Shown: piece by piece, positions 34,554 through 45,180 of the stretch
How the letters are laid out: each line of letters opens with the position of its first letter
Position numbering within the stretch: position 1 is the first letter of the stretch
Source of the DNA: Lineus longissimus
Taxonomy: Eukaryota; Nemertea; Pilidiophora; Heteronemertea; Lineidae
DNA length: 64,000 bases
Direction of reading: 5' to 3'
Assembly: GCF_910592395.1 (NCBI RefSeq)
Contig: NC_088319.1
Coordinates: forward strand, 3,410,001 to 3,474,000
Position numbers and translations under genes: made by a program
Notes under the pieces: model-generated
Told to the model about the DNA's origin: nothing
Seen by the model: the letters and a program-made list of their open reading frames with translations, nothing else
Databases searched by the model: none

Positions 34554-35746
34554 ACACCGACCCCCTCAGACTCAGAAACCACAAACGCCCAACCCTTCCT
34601 GCTACCTTAATACTTCTGGGTTTATAGGAACCCAGAAATGTATAGGTTATGGTGCCTGTGATGTATGAATAGGCCTCAACAGGAACTGAAAGACTACCTC
34701 GTGTCGGTTGCCCGGGGCCTATTTGACGCTGCCCTTGACACCGTCCTCCGCACTGTGGAGTGCCACCTCACATTAGAACACCTCACACTTTTTTAAATAT
34801 TTACTTATTCATATCTTGCGTGTATTGTATTGTTTATGTTATGCCAAAATACATCTTTTTTATCTAACAATTTTTTCATATAACTCACGGATAATGCACG
34901 GTGCATACTGCAACGACTGTTGGACTTGTCATGTTCTTCACGCTTAAACAGTGGCGCCTCTGTCGGGAAAACCAGGTAAGCGGATGTTCAAAGTCATAAC
35001 CATCCCATACCCCAACCCCTGAACTCGTAATGGAATGTATCAGGCATCATGGAACGTAATCAGCAACATTCAAACTACCGTCCATTTCAACCTTAAATGG
35101 CAATTTGTCCCGATTGTTGTCGGGCTTCGTTACTATAGTTACTATAGCGCTGGCGTTCTTTCAGCAGTATTCCAATGTCTTTTGCCTTTCATCACTGAAT
35201 GTGAGCCCCCGATTTCAAATGTAATGCTCATCGACTCCTCCCCAAATTTACTGTCAGTGTCATCGGAAATGTTTGTTTTGTCGATGGCTTTTCACCGTTG
35301 ATGTCACTACTGTAACGTACAGGGCGTGAACCGCCCCGAGCCGTCACGTTTGGAGGGGGAAATGTCCACGGCCTCCCAGAGGTCAGATGCTCGACCGTCT
35401 GTCTCCAGAGATCCTTCCCCTATACATGTATATGTTTATGGCAAGGTCATCCGACCACGAAAATAATAACGCAATTCTTTGGACTTACCCTTGTTCTTTA
35501 TTTTGGAAGATGTACAAAACTCGAGAGGTCTTCTTAAACGGCCTTGGTATGTTTTCCCTTTTTTGCCCTGATGTTCTTCCTTGTCTAGCTCTCTCTCTCA
35601 GATGGGCGCCCTGTAGTCTGGTTTATATACAGGCCCTATAAGGGCCAGCCAAAGATAGCCGGTCACATGATGTTTCTAGTTTTGGGAAGCTTGCGGCAGG
35701 ATGCCCGAATTCCACGAACACCCCACCAGGTTAACTATAGTTACCC

Positions 35747-36736
35747 CGGCGGACTATAAGGGAACCAGTACACAACTCTCAACGGAACCTGTATCCTTTC
35801 CTTCAATCATAGGTTCTGCATGCTCCAAAGTACAAGTCCCCGGTATCTAACAATTGCAAGAATATATATCGATACCCACTATTTATTATGCGAGCTCGGC
35901 TGATATTCATTCTTCTCAATTCAGGGTGTCATATGTCACCAAACACTTCAAGATCCGAAACAATTTTAACTTTGAGGCCGGTGTAGAAGTTTAACATGTC
36001 CAAGGAAAGAATGCCAGGGACACAAAGGATTATATTATCCGCTTCAATCTCTGAGCTATTGACGGTCAGGGTCTCTATAGAACAATATCGCAGAAAACAA
36101 TAGGGCCGGACACTTTTTCCAGGGGGCATTTGTTATTGTTACACCGGCACAAAAAAAGTCCAATTAATTATAATATTTCTCCTAACGCAGTGATTCGGCC
36201 TCGTTCAGTTGGACTGCATCGGACTATAAGGGAACCAGTACACAACTCTCAACGGACTATACGGCGGACTATAAGGGAACCAGTACACAACTCTCAACGG
36301 AACCTGTATCCTTTCCTTCAATCATAGGTTCTGCATGCTCCAAAGTACAAGTCCCCGGTATCTAACAATTGCAAGAATATATATCGATACCCACTATTTA
36401 TTATGCGAGCTCGGCTGATATTCATTCTTCTCAATTCAGGGTGTCATATGTCACCAAACACTTCAAGATCCGAAACAATTTTAACTTTGAGGCCGGTGTA
36501 GAAGTTTAACATGTCCAAGGAAAGAATGCCAGGGACACAAAGGATTATATTATCCGCTTCAATCTCTGAGCTATTGACGGTCAGGGTCTCTATAGAACAA
36601 TATCGCAGAAAACAATAGGGCCGGACACTTTTTCCAGGGGGCATTTGTTATTGTTACACCGGCACAAAAAAAGTCCAATTAATTATAATATTTCTCCTAA
36701 CGCAGTGATTCGGCCTCGTTCAGTTGGACTGCATCG
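35747..36736. repeat. Recent tandem duplication, two 475-bp copies
   Basis: 35747-36221 and 36262-36736 read the same throughout by eye, offset by 515 bp. The 40 bp between them is itself a partial third start of the unit (GACTATAAGGGAACCAGTAC...). Apparent identity means a very recent event or an assembly duplication. No coding function is supported. Confidence 0.8.
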
Positions 36737-36931
36737 AGAGCCTACGGGAGGGGCAGCGGTCCTTTCTTTTGACAATGACTGTTAGCATCCCAGTACGACT
36801 TTAAATCGGAATACATGTGTATCTTTCTCCGGTTCATTTTTTTCTAATCATGTAACGCTTCACACAGGCCGAGCTAGTATAAACAAACCGGTAAGGTTTT
36901 TTCCACTCAAAATACATGTACTTCAAATAAT

Positions 36932-37325
36932 TTCAGTTCGGCAAACGTCAAAATTCGGCAGCGATGCCGTTCGAGGAATCCCCCGTTGCTGTTAACGGCA
37001 ACGGTTGCTTTATACGGCATCCCTCGGATGCCTCACGCGGCATCCCTCAGCTTCGGGAAAACTTCGGGGCCGAGCGCTGCCGATCGGGGGTTCCATTATA
37101 GATTAATAGGGGGCAGCTGGTATTGATCTAAATATTTACCCCAGGAAATGTAAGTCTATCCACGCATTTTTGAAAATTTTCAGAATGGCCTCCACTGAAA
37201 TGTGGCGTCAGACCAACTGATGGAGGTTCAATGCTGTGGTGTCAATTTTCACCGGAAGTGTCACTTTACGGCAACGGTTGCCTCAGACGGCATTGCTGCC
37301 GAATTTTGACGTTTGCCGAACTGAA
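36932..37325. mobile_element. MITE with 38-bp inverted ends, nested in an older repeat
   Basis: The left end TTCAGTTCGGCAAACGTC... and the right end ...GACGTTTGCCGAACTGAA pair over 38 bp with one mismatch. The flanks ...CTTCAAATAATT and TTGATATC... join to the sequence seen uninterrupted at about 31046-31062 (CTTCAAACAATTTGATGCG), giving an empty site and a probable 4-5 bp target duplication (AATT). Confidence 0.75.
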
Positions 37326-37460
37326 TTGATATCATTTATATGCGAAATTGAAATTGCTTTATTAGCATTTCTAGTGGAGGTACATGTAATATTAATTTGC
37401 CAACATTGATATAAGCAGGTTGTGTTCGCACGCTACATACTACATAGACAGCGTACATAC
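37326..37460. repeat. Dispersed repeat, copy split by the MITE at 36932-37325
   Basis: Homologous to 31055-31195, including TTCTAGTGGAGG, AATTTGCCAACATTGATAT and CTACATACTACATAGACAGC. It marks the older host repeat. Confidence 0.65.
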
Positions 37461-37595
37461 TTATATTCCACACCTCTTGAATGGCCGTTGCATAATGACT
37501 CGTATTATATACCCATTTTTGTGTACTACATTCGCCTACCCGCCACAATGAGACATGTTTACAGTGGATTTGAGTATTCTAATATAGCCATCCAA

Positions 37596-39028
37596 CCGGT
37601 ATCTGCCCATTCCGCCTTAACCTTATTCGCCTTATCCAATTTTGCCTTCTCCCATTTAGCCTTCTCCTAACTTGCCTTTTCTCAATTCGCCTTCTACGAT
37701 TTCGCCATCGTCTTATCTCGCCTTTGTTCCAATTGGCCTTCTTCCTAACTCGCCTTCCTCTCATCTTGCCTCATCCTAGTTTGCCTTTTCTTATTTCGCC
37801 TTTGTCCTATTCTGCCTTGGTTTCATCCTGCCTTATCTCATCTTGCCTTTTCTTGATTGACCTTTGTGTCAATTCGCCTTCTTCCCATTTTGCCTTCTCC
37901 CGTTTCGCCATATCTCACCTCGCCTTTTATCAATCCGCCTTTGCTTATCTTGCCTTTGTTCTATTTTGCCTTGTTGTTTTGAGAGCTAACTCGTTCTGTG
38001 AGAAGGCCTCATAGTTCCCCAATGATCAAAGGAATACATCTTCCAGATTGCTGGATTTGAGTAGGCCTATTGACCATAGTCCATAATAAAGAACTTCAGA
38101 AGCACTCACACTTTGAATGATCAATAAAATACTTAGCACCCCCATCCCTCCTATATAGTACCAGGTCACAAGTCTTACTTATCAAAGAATGCCAAAACAC
38201 TATGCCAAAATATTTCCATGAAAGACTTGGAAAACTCTAAGATTTGACAAACATGGGTAAAGATACTAAGTTGGTTTTGGAGATACATGTAAGCTTACAT
38301 GTAGATGGTTCAGAAGTTATGAAGATTTGAAAATATTGGTAATTAAACAACAGCCTTGGGTAGGGTACCAAAACATAATTCGTGGAAACACTCTTATATG
38401 AAAGATTGGCCCCACAAACATGGGTAAAAGAGACAAAAGTCTTTTGTAATATGGTATGTAATGTAATATGACTATAATGGCTGAGAAGTTATCTACACTT
38501 GTAATTTTGGCAATGTCCACCGGGTTTTGGTTGGGGGTACCCCCGAATGGACCCTAGAAGCCCTTCAACACTGTTGAAGACACTTTCATATGAAAGATTG
38601 ACTCAACAAACCTGGGTAAAGACACCAAGTTTGTTGCAAAGTAGGAAGAAGGCGAAATGGGAAGAAGGCGAAATGGGAAGAAGGCGAAATAATACAAAGG
38701 CGGGGCGGGTAAAGGCGAGATAGGATGAAGGCGAATTAGGACAAAGGTAAATTAGGACAAGGTGAAATAGGAGAAGGCAGATTAAGACAATGGCAAACTG
38801 AGACGAAGGCAAGAATGGATAAGGCAACTTGTGATAAGGCAAGATAAAACAGAGGCAAAATAGCATAAGGCGAAAAATGAAAAGGCGAAAAAAGACAAAG
38901 GCGAGATAGAATAAGGCGGATTGGGAAGAGGCAAAATTGGAAAAGGCGAAATAGGAGAAGGCGAAATGTATATTTTTTAAAGGCAAAATGGGAAAAGGCG
39001 AAAAAAGACAAGGCGAAATGGGCATGAA
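37596..39028. mobile_element. Foldback (TU-like) transposon B with inverted ~15-bp minisatellite arms
   Basis: The left arm (about 37607-37978) is some two dozen degenerate units of the type TTCGCCTTCTCCCAT. The right arm (about 38640-39020) is a similar number of reverse-complement units (AAGGCGAAATGGGAAG). CCATCCAA occurs exactly at 37588-37595 and 39029-39036, an 8-bp target-site duplication. The inner ~660 bp holds three diverged copies of a ~185-bp unit starting near 38215, 38393 and 38588 (core ATGAAAGA-T-TGG... ACAAACATGGGTAAAG). The unit TTCGCCT-TTCC links it to element A. No open frame for a transposase. Confidence 0.8.
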
Positions 39029-39318
39029 CCATCCAAACTACAGCGCCTATCACTATAAGAGCTCTATGTCAAAGTAGACAATTTAAATTTGATTAGAAAA
39101 AATATCTTGATTCGCGAAAATATTCTGCGGCGAAAACTTTCCGTTCTACAGTACTCTATAGACTCACCGTTCTAGTCATACCGTTTTTGAATATGCACGC
39201 CACGATATTATGCACATTGTCGTTATATGCCATTCAAAATTGTTTGAGTGAATCAAAGATGGACATTGGGTTGGCGATACCAGTTTGTCTAATGGTTGTA
39301 CCATTCGCCTTTGCATCA

Positions 39319-39440
39319 ATGGGTGATATGAATAAAGACTAGCAAATGCTTTTATCTAAAACTCCACGTACATTTACACTAGGCCTTTCTGTACAAAATG
39401 GAAGTAAAAGCATTGCTAGTCTTTATTCATATCGCCCATT
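39319..39440. repeat. Short MITE, copy 2 (intact ends)
   Basis: The inverted ends AATGGGTGATATGAATAAAG and its near-complement ending ...CATATCGCCCATT continue inward to GACTAGCAAATGCTTTTA and the matching TAAAAGCATTGCTAGTC. 122 bp in total. The centre is nearly the same as in copy 1 at 4771-4877. Confidence 0.75.
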
Positions 39441-40749
39441 ATCTGTAAGGGTTCATAATAGGCCGATACGGGTTTTATTTTAATGCGATTTATTTTATTG
39501 GAGATCGTCAATAGACCTAACAAAACCACACGATAGGCCTAACCACTAATTAGAAGTTAGGTCACAAGTGATCAGTTGATTCGCAATGCCAACCACTGTT
39601 CATCAACTTACCACGACCTCGCTACAGGCAGCGAAAAGTTTTCGCCAATCAGTGTAAAGGGATCCTGGCCTGATCAGAGACAAAACCACAATTGATTCTT
39701 TAAGCCTTTCAGCAGTTAAATTGTCAATGTTTGACCGCGACGCATCAAATACTGCGTGGGGTTGTGAATCTGAAATTTAGATTATGTTATTCCGGACAGT
39801 CGGGCAAGTAAATGGTGAAAAGTAAACTGGTGATTGACCACGGAAATTTTTTGATAATCGACAAATTAGACAGACATTGATATTTCCACTCTTTGCAGCC
39901 AACTGGCAGAAAAATCTCAAAACACGCCCCCTATTACCAAATTAGCAAAACTCCAAATTAATTTTTTCATCATTTCATTTTGTCTTGTTAAAAAAGGTCT
40001 CTGTCATCAGTGTTCGGTTTGTTGTGCGGATATGTATTTACTATGAACTCAATGCATGCCAACTGGTTGTTAACTGGGAATGTCCCCGTTTACGGAAGGA
40101 GGGGGGGGGGGGGACTGGTTATGCTTTTAGGTTATGTAGGCCACAAACGAAAACACCCTACGCTTGCAATAGCCTATACATATATGAACAGTTTGTCTTT
40201 ACTTTGACGACTACCATTAACTTGGATTAGTTAACTTCCTACGTCAAACACTGCAGCAGCAATCTGTTTGAGTCTTAAAGGGACAATATAGGCAGCAGCT
40301 AGGCAGGCAAGATAAAGTTACACAAAGTCGCCAATAGGGGTCTCTCCCATCTCACAGTGCGTCGAAATGATTCACCTTTGTACGAGGAATATATTTAGTG
40401 CTGAATCTGACATGACGGCCCTCACTGTGTATATTAGTCACCTGAAGATGGCCAAATTAACCCCTCTGCTCCTGCCTATAGCCCCCCTTTAATGACAAGA
40501 TGCATTTAATTTAAGGAACAGACACAAATAGGCCTATCTAGGCTAGCAGGTGGAAAATTATATGCTGTAAACCACTATGTACTAATTTAGGCCCTTAAAT
40601 GGGTTATTTCTTGTGTGTGTTTTTCCTGCACCGTGCACTACCTTTGTATATGCACCACGAATCTCATGTACTTTTTGACTCACTGTAGGGGAGCATCTGT
40701 CGTCCGTCGTCGTCCTACGTCGTCGTCGTATCCAGTTTCAAAAACAGTT

Positions 40750-41330
40750 GCACGTTTCTTAACTGCTAGGGCTATGAACTTAAAACTTTGTACAAAGGAC
40801 CCCCCCCCCCCCCCAGGTCAGGTGACCTCTGACAATGAATTTCGCTCCGATCAGATTCTTGACTTGGCCACCAGGGGGCCAGAAGTGGAAACCCAAAAAG
40901 TGTGATATCTCTCTTATGAGTGATTCCTTTACGATAACCATTTCATGGTAGGTTCTCCTAGCAAAGATACATCACATATCATACGGGTTTTTGATTTGAC
41001 TTAATCTGCAAGGTCACAGAGAGGTCAAATGGCGTAAATTGGCCGTTTAAGTGTAACTATGGCACGTTTCTTAACCGCAAAAGCTATGAACTTGAAATTT
41101 GGTACACATGACTCTCTACGGCATGATACCTCGGACACCGAATTTTGATCCGATCTTATTCTCGGCTTGGACACCAGATGGCCAAAACTGAAAAAGGCAA
41201 TATCTCGCTTATCAGTGACTTGTTTTCGATGATATTTTTATCGTAGGTACTCCTAGCAACGATACATCACATGTCATACCGACTTTGGTTTGCCCTATAT
41301 GCTATACGTGTAGCATGTTTCTTAACCAGG
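40750..41330. repeat. Diverged tandem repeat, unit ~312 bp
   Basis: The first unit starts GCACGTTTCTTAACTGCTAG at 40750, the second GCACGTTTCTTAACCGCAAA near 41062, and a third start near 41305. They share GCTATGAACTT, TTGGCCACCAG/TTGGACACCAG, GATATCTC and CCTAGCAA-GATACATCACAT. An old local duplication of a repeat, preceded by a GTCGTC microsatellite at 40700-40735. Confidence 0.65.
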
Positions 41331-42861
41331 ATGAATTCCTAACCACCAAATATCTATACGGTGAGCACAATGGCCCTTGGCCGTTTCTTTGTAGTACGAA
41401 ATAAACAGCTGTATAACGTAATTAATAATATATATTACATAATTCATTGAATTTTTTACATCTAGGCAACCACTTGTTTGCATAATCTATTGAATAAAAA
41501 TGACATCTAATAACGAATTCATTTTTTGTTTACATCTACATGGAGACAGCATCGTGTTTGCATAAGGAATGAAAATGTTTTGTAGTCTGATGAGTTTCTC
41601 CGCTATAAACAAGAACAACATGTGGTGATATTTAGCATAACAGAGGCTTTATTTCAACTGTGATTGGCTGGCGAAAGTAGCACGATTGTCAATTTCTCCT
41701 GTGGTTTCACTTCTAGTCAAATTTAATCTATGAAAACTGCAACACCCCAATGGATTTTTTTCGGTATAGTTTCAAAACAGTGTACCATGATGGTTGCTTT
41801 ACGAAAAAAAAAAATATTTCACCGATCTATTACTGGTGAATTTCACCAAGCCCTCGGAAATCAATAAAGACACACCGGGTCACCCCAGGCATTGTTAGTG
41901 AGTGTAGGAATCCAGATTAATAACTTGGCCTTGGGCTAGCCACTTGGACCAGGTAGGTTAGGTAAGAAATGCTGGAACGGGTAGGGGGCTGGGTGCTGGG
42001 GTGGAGTTCTACGCATCCAGGAATCGAAGTGTCCTTGGTTCTATACATCCCGGGTTCAATATGCCCAAACATCAAAAGGCCAAAGGTTCTGATCTCTGTG
42101 TAGGCTACTGGGTTCTCTGACCGACGTGAACCTGCCAAGGTTGATCTCAGTTGCAAGGGACTGGTAGACTCCTATATGAAGTCCATTTCGTCAACCTGAT
42201 CATACTTCCTCTGTGTACCGAGCGACAAGACGAGGTCAGTCCACTGCGTCCGGAGTGTAGGGAATGGAAGGATACCATATACATTCTGAATCTAACCTTA
42301 ACCCTAGCTCTGACCCCAACCTCTTCCCCTATGATACGAATGGGAAACACAGAACCCAGGACACAAAGAACTTTTGATTGGGGACTGGTAGTGACAACCC
42401 TGGCTGGTGGACCCAGTTGTGAGGAAATTTGCAGTACTGGATACCAGTTCGAAGGGGCATCGATTGGCAGGGCTGGAACTGGAACTGGAGGGACAGCAAA
42501 TACATCCTGGATGGTCCATGCATCATAATGGTCTCAGCCAGGATTCATCAATTGGTCCATGCATCATTTAATAGTTTCAGCATGCAGTTTTAGAAAGTAA
42601 CCCCTACTGAAGCTTTTTCTGCACCTGGAAACGCTTAAATATGTTTCTTAGTATCTTAAAATGCCACTTTAGACTTTAAAACGTGAGTTTCAAAAACTTA
42701 ATAATTCAGGATGATATCCCAAATAATGTCCGGGGATATGTCCCCCCTCTGTTTACCCCTTGGAATGGATTCATCTGTTTGTCCTTGCATCATTCAGTGG
42801 TTTCAGGATGCAGTGGACCGGCCTCGTCCTGTCGCCAATTATGATGACGCAATTGACTGCC

Positions 42862-43782
42862 TGTGACGGAGCGGGGATTACGGCTAACTGCAATGGGCCT
42901 GGTCACGATTAAAAAAAACAAAGAGGAACGCTGGATTTGTAATTTACAAAATATAATGAAGATTATGAAAGTTACAATGAAACAATATATACAAAATTAA
43001 AGTCCAGCCCTTGCAATAAAAATATTAAATGAACAAATAGCTAAACAGTCCTACCGTGTACAGTCCTGTCACCACCCTCGACCCCCCCCCCCCCCCCGCC
43101 CCCCACAGTACCTCGCGAAAACTCCGGAGGCAAAACAAACTAAAGGCTTCCGTCACACACACACGTAACAACACGACTCCTAGAATTCCACGACAGCAAT
43201 GCCAAGTGATACCGACGCACAGTCGGTACGAACGAACCGCGTCACGTCCAGCGGGAACACAGGCAGCAACGCCAAACACCCCCGACACGCAGTCGGCGCA
43301 AAATGTCCCACGACCAGCAGGTTCCAATGGCAGCAATGCCAAGCGTGGCCGACACACAGTCGGCCCATAAACAGTTCTCACACGCAGCGAGACAAGCCCC
43401 TAAAAAGTGGCCTAGCGGAGTCCAAGCTATAGGTTGCACGCCTTGTCCACAGCACTTCCTTCTTCTTCAGTGCCTTGCCTTGAACTCCCGAACTGAAGCA
43501 CCCCTCCCAATATATAGTAACCCAAAACAGTTCCAAGCACAAACAGTTCGTAGCACACACCCAATAAGTCCCGTCCATTTCACAAGTCCATAACCGAAAG
43601 ACACAAAGTAATTGTCCAAACTCAAATCCAAGTCACTGCATTATATAAAAGTTATACTCTAGTAAACACAGGAGAAATATTACATGGAGAAATATTACTT
43701 GGAGAAAAATTACATGCCCAGCATAAATTTTACGAGCTATATATAACAAAAATAGAAGGTCTTAAATGACCACTTCATCACA
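42862..43782. mobile_element. Solo LTR, 921 bp, with 5-bp target-site duplication
   Basis: The element begins TGTGACGGAGCGG and ends CCACTTCATCACA, so it has TG...CA termini that are imperfect inverted repeats over 13 bp. CTGCC precedes it (42857-42861) and follows it (43783-43787). On the + strand TATATAAAA lies near 43634. Inside, about 43190-43370 contains 2.5 copies of a ~70-bp unit (GGCAGCAA-GCCAA...CGACAC-CAGTCGG). No internal retrotransposon genes, so most likely a solo LTR left by recombination. Confidence 0.7.
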
Positions 43783-44092
43783 CTGCCCCAGGAGTCTAGG
43801 ATACATCAGTTAATCTCTCTTGTCGTTTTTTACCTTTACTTGGATTCAGACACCACAAACGGTCGTAATTTAATAATTTATGTACAATACTCCAATCCAA
43901 GGAGAGGGTTTGTTTACAAACAGAGGTGTACAATTCTGTACCATAAAGCACACTGATGTACACAAAACTCCCTTATTTAGAGGAGTTAAGTAATCTAATT
44001 TCGTTTGAGTGATGAAAACATGTTTTTAACCATATGCCTAGCTACAGTTCAAATTTATCTGTTTTAAACTCTAAATAAGGAGTAAAAAAATC

Positions 44093-44156
44093 ACAAAAAG
44101 TGGAGAATAATTGGTCACATGGCATACCATGTGACCAAATATTCTCCACTTTTTGT
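44093..44156. repeat. Hairpin, 30-bp stem with one mismatch, 4-nt loop
   Basis: ACAAAAAGTGGAGAATAATT... at 44093-44122 pairs with 44127-44156 across CATA. Compact foldback; origin unknown. Confidence 0.5.
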
Positions 44157-44371
44157 TTTTGTTTTTTTCTTTGTTGCATCAAATCTAAGACGGATAATTT
44201 AGAACCGTTGATGTGATCATGTGTTGAATATAGTTAGGTTGTTTAATTCCTCCAAATAAGAGAGTTTTGTGTGCATCAGTGTGCACGAGACATGCATTTT
44301 ACATATGCAAACATATAAAACAAATCAAGTTATATGACTATTAGAGTTTGCCTAATTAATGTACACACAAG

Positions 44372-44377
44372 TTTTAT
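44372..44377 (-). promoter_or_regulatory. Candidate polyadenylation signal, receptor copy A
   Basis: TTTATT followed by CACTACTA reads AATAAA on the - strand. The same context, TTTATTCACTACTA, occurs at 55323-55336 beyond the stop of copy B, so the signal is conserved between the paralogs. Confidence 0.5.
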
Positions 44378-44511
44378 TCACTACTATAGATGACAAGTAT
44401 ACACAACTGATGATTTTGAACACGATTTTTCTTGAATAGGTAAATTGATATACTGAATGGGAAAACGTATTGGCTAACATACCAATTTCTGCTATCTTAG
44501 TATAGTGGAAC

Positions 44512-44662
44512 TTCCCTTAGTGGACACCTCTCTATTATGGACACTACTTTAAGTCCCAAATTGGTTGCAACAATTCAATTTGACCTCTCTTATCCGGACA
44601 CCTCTCTATTAAGGACAGTATTTGTCAGTCCCAACAGTGTCCTTAATAGAGAGGTTCTACCT
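44512..44662. repeat. Tigger-like MITE, diverged copy
   Basis: The ends TAGTGGAACTTCCC and GAGAGGTTCTACC, with internal GGACACCTCTCTATTA and GTCCTTAATAGAGAGG, match the style of the element at 46237-46414. Confidence 0.55.
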
Positions 44663-45180
44663 TATTTTACAAATATTTACTCCATGTACACATTTCTTAT
44701 TTTGAATAATGCGTATTACTAAACGAAACAAAGGGGGAGAACAAACATGAAGCAGTATGTATGTGTGTGCAAATGGATTGCATTCCTTTGAATACCGAAG
44801 GTGTTTTTGCAACGACCTCATGATCATCTGCTGTAAGCTGCTCGAAGTCCTGGTACTACATTTTCAGTTGAAACCAATTGAAAGAAAGGAAGACATAATA
44901 AGCCATTTTTGTCCACTTCAAGACACAGAGTTCGATTTTTGGCTTGAGCCTGATTATATGTCATGCTTCTTAATGTCCATACACCATGCTGATGAAGTAG
45001 GAACACGAACAATGTATACAGGTCTACATCCCAGGAAAAATATATCATCTGAGAGTTACCTGCTGGGAAGCACTTTTTGCTGACATCTTGAATCATGGTA
45101 ACAGAAGGCGTTTTTCTATTTTCAGTGTGACCGACACAAACCGCTTTATAGTGACCGCTTAACTTCTCCATGTTCTGGCT

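Larger units (their letters stand above)
33062..44371. other. Repeat-rich intergenic gap between the XDH-like gene and receptor copy A
   Basis: No exon is recognised in about 11 kb. The start must hold the XDH-like promoter and at least one non-coding leader exon. The rest is mostly repeats listed separately: hairpins at 33596 and 34490, a 475-bp tandem duplication, MITEs at 36932 and 39319, a foldback element at 37596, a ~312-bp tandem repeat at 40750 and a solo LTR at 42862. A C/G run occurs near 40101, 40802 and 43082. Confidence 0.5.

Noticed and set aside
35929-36129. Identical 66-codon - strand frames here and at 36444-36644
   Set aside because: Identity only reflects the 475-bp tandem duplication; there is no domain and no splice context.
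35318-36144. Possible LTR with TGTAAC...GTTACA ends
   Set aside because: The flanking 5-bp sequences do not match and the right end lies inside the tandem duplication.
43056-43370. Overlapping open frames on both strands (Pro/Thr/Arg-rich and Cys-rich)
   Set aside because: They fall inside the solo LTR and come from its GC-rich tandem array.
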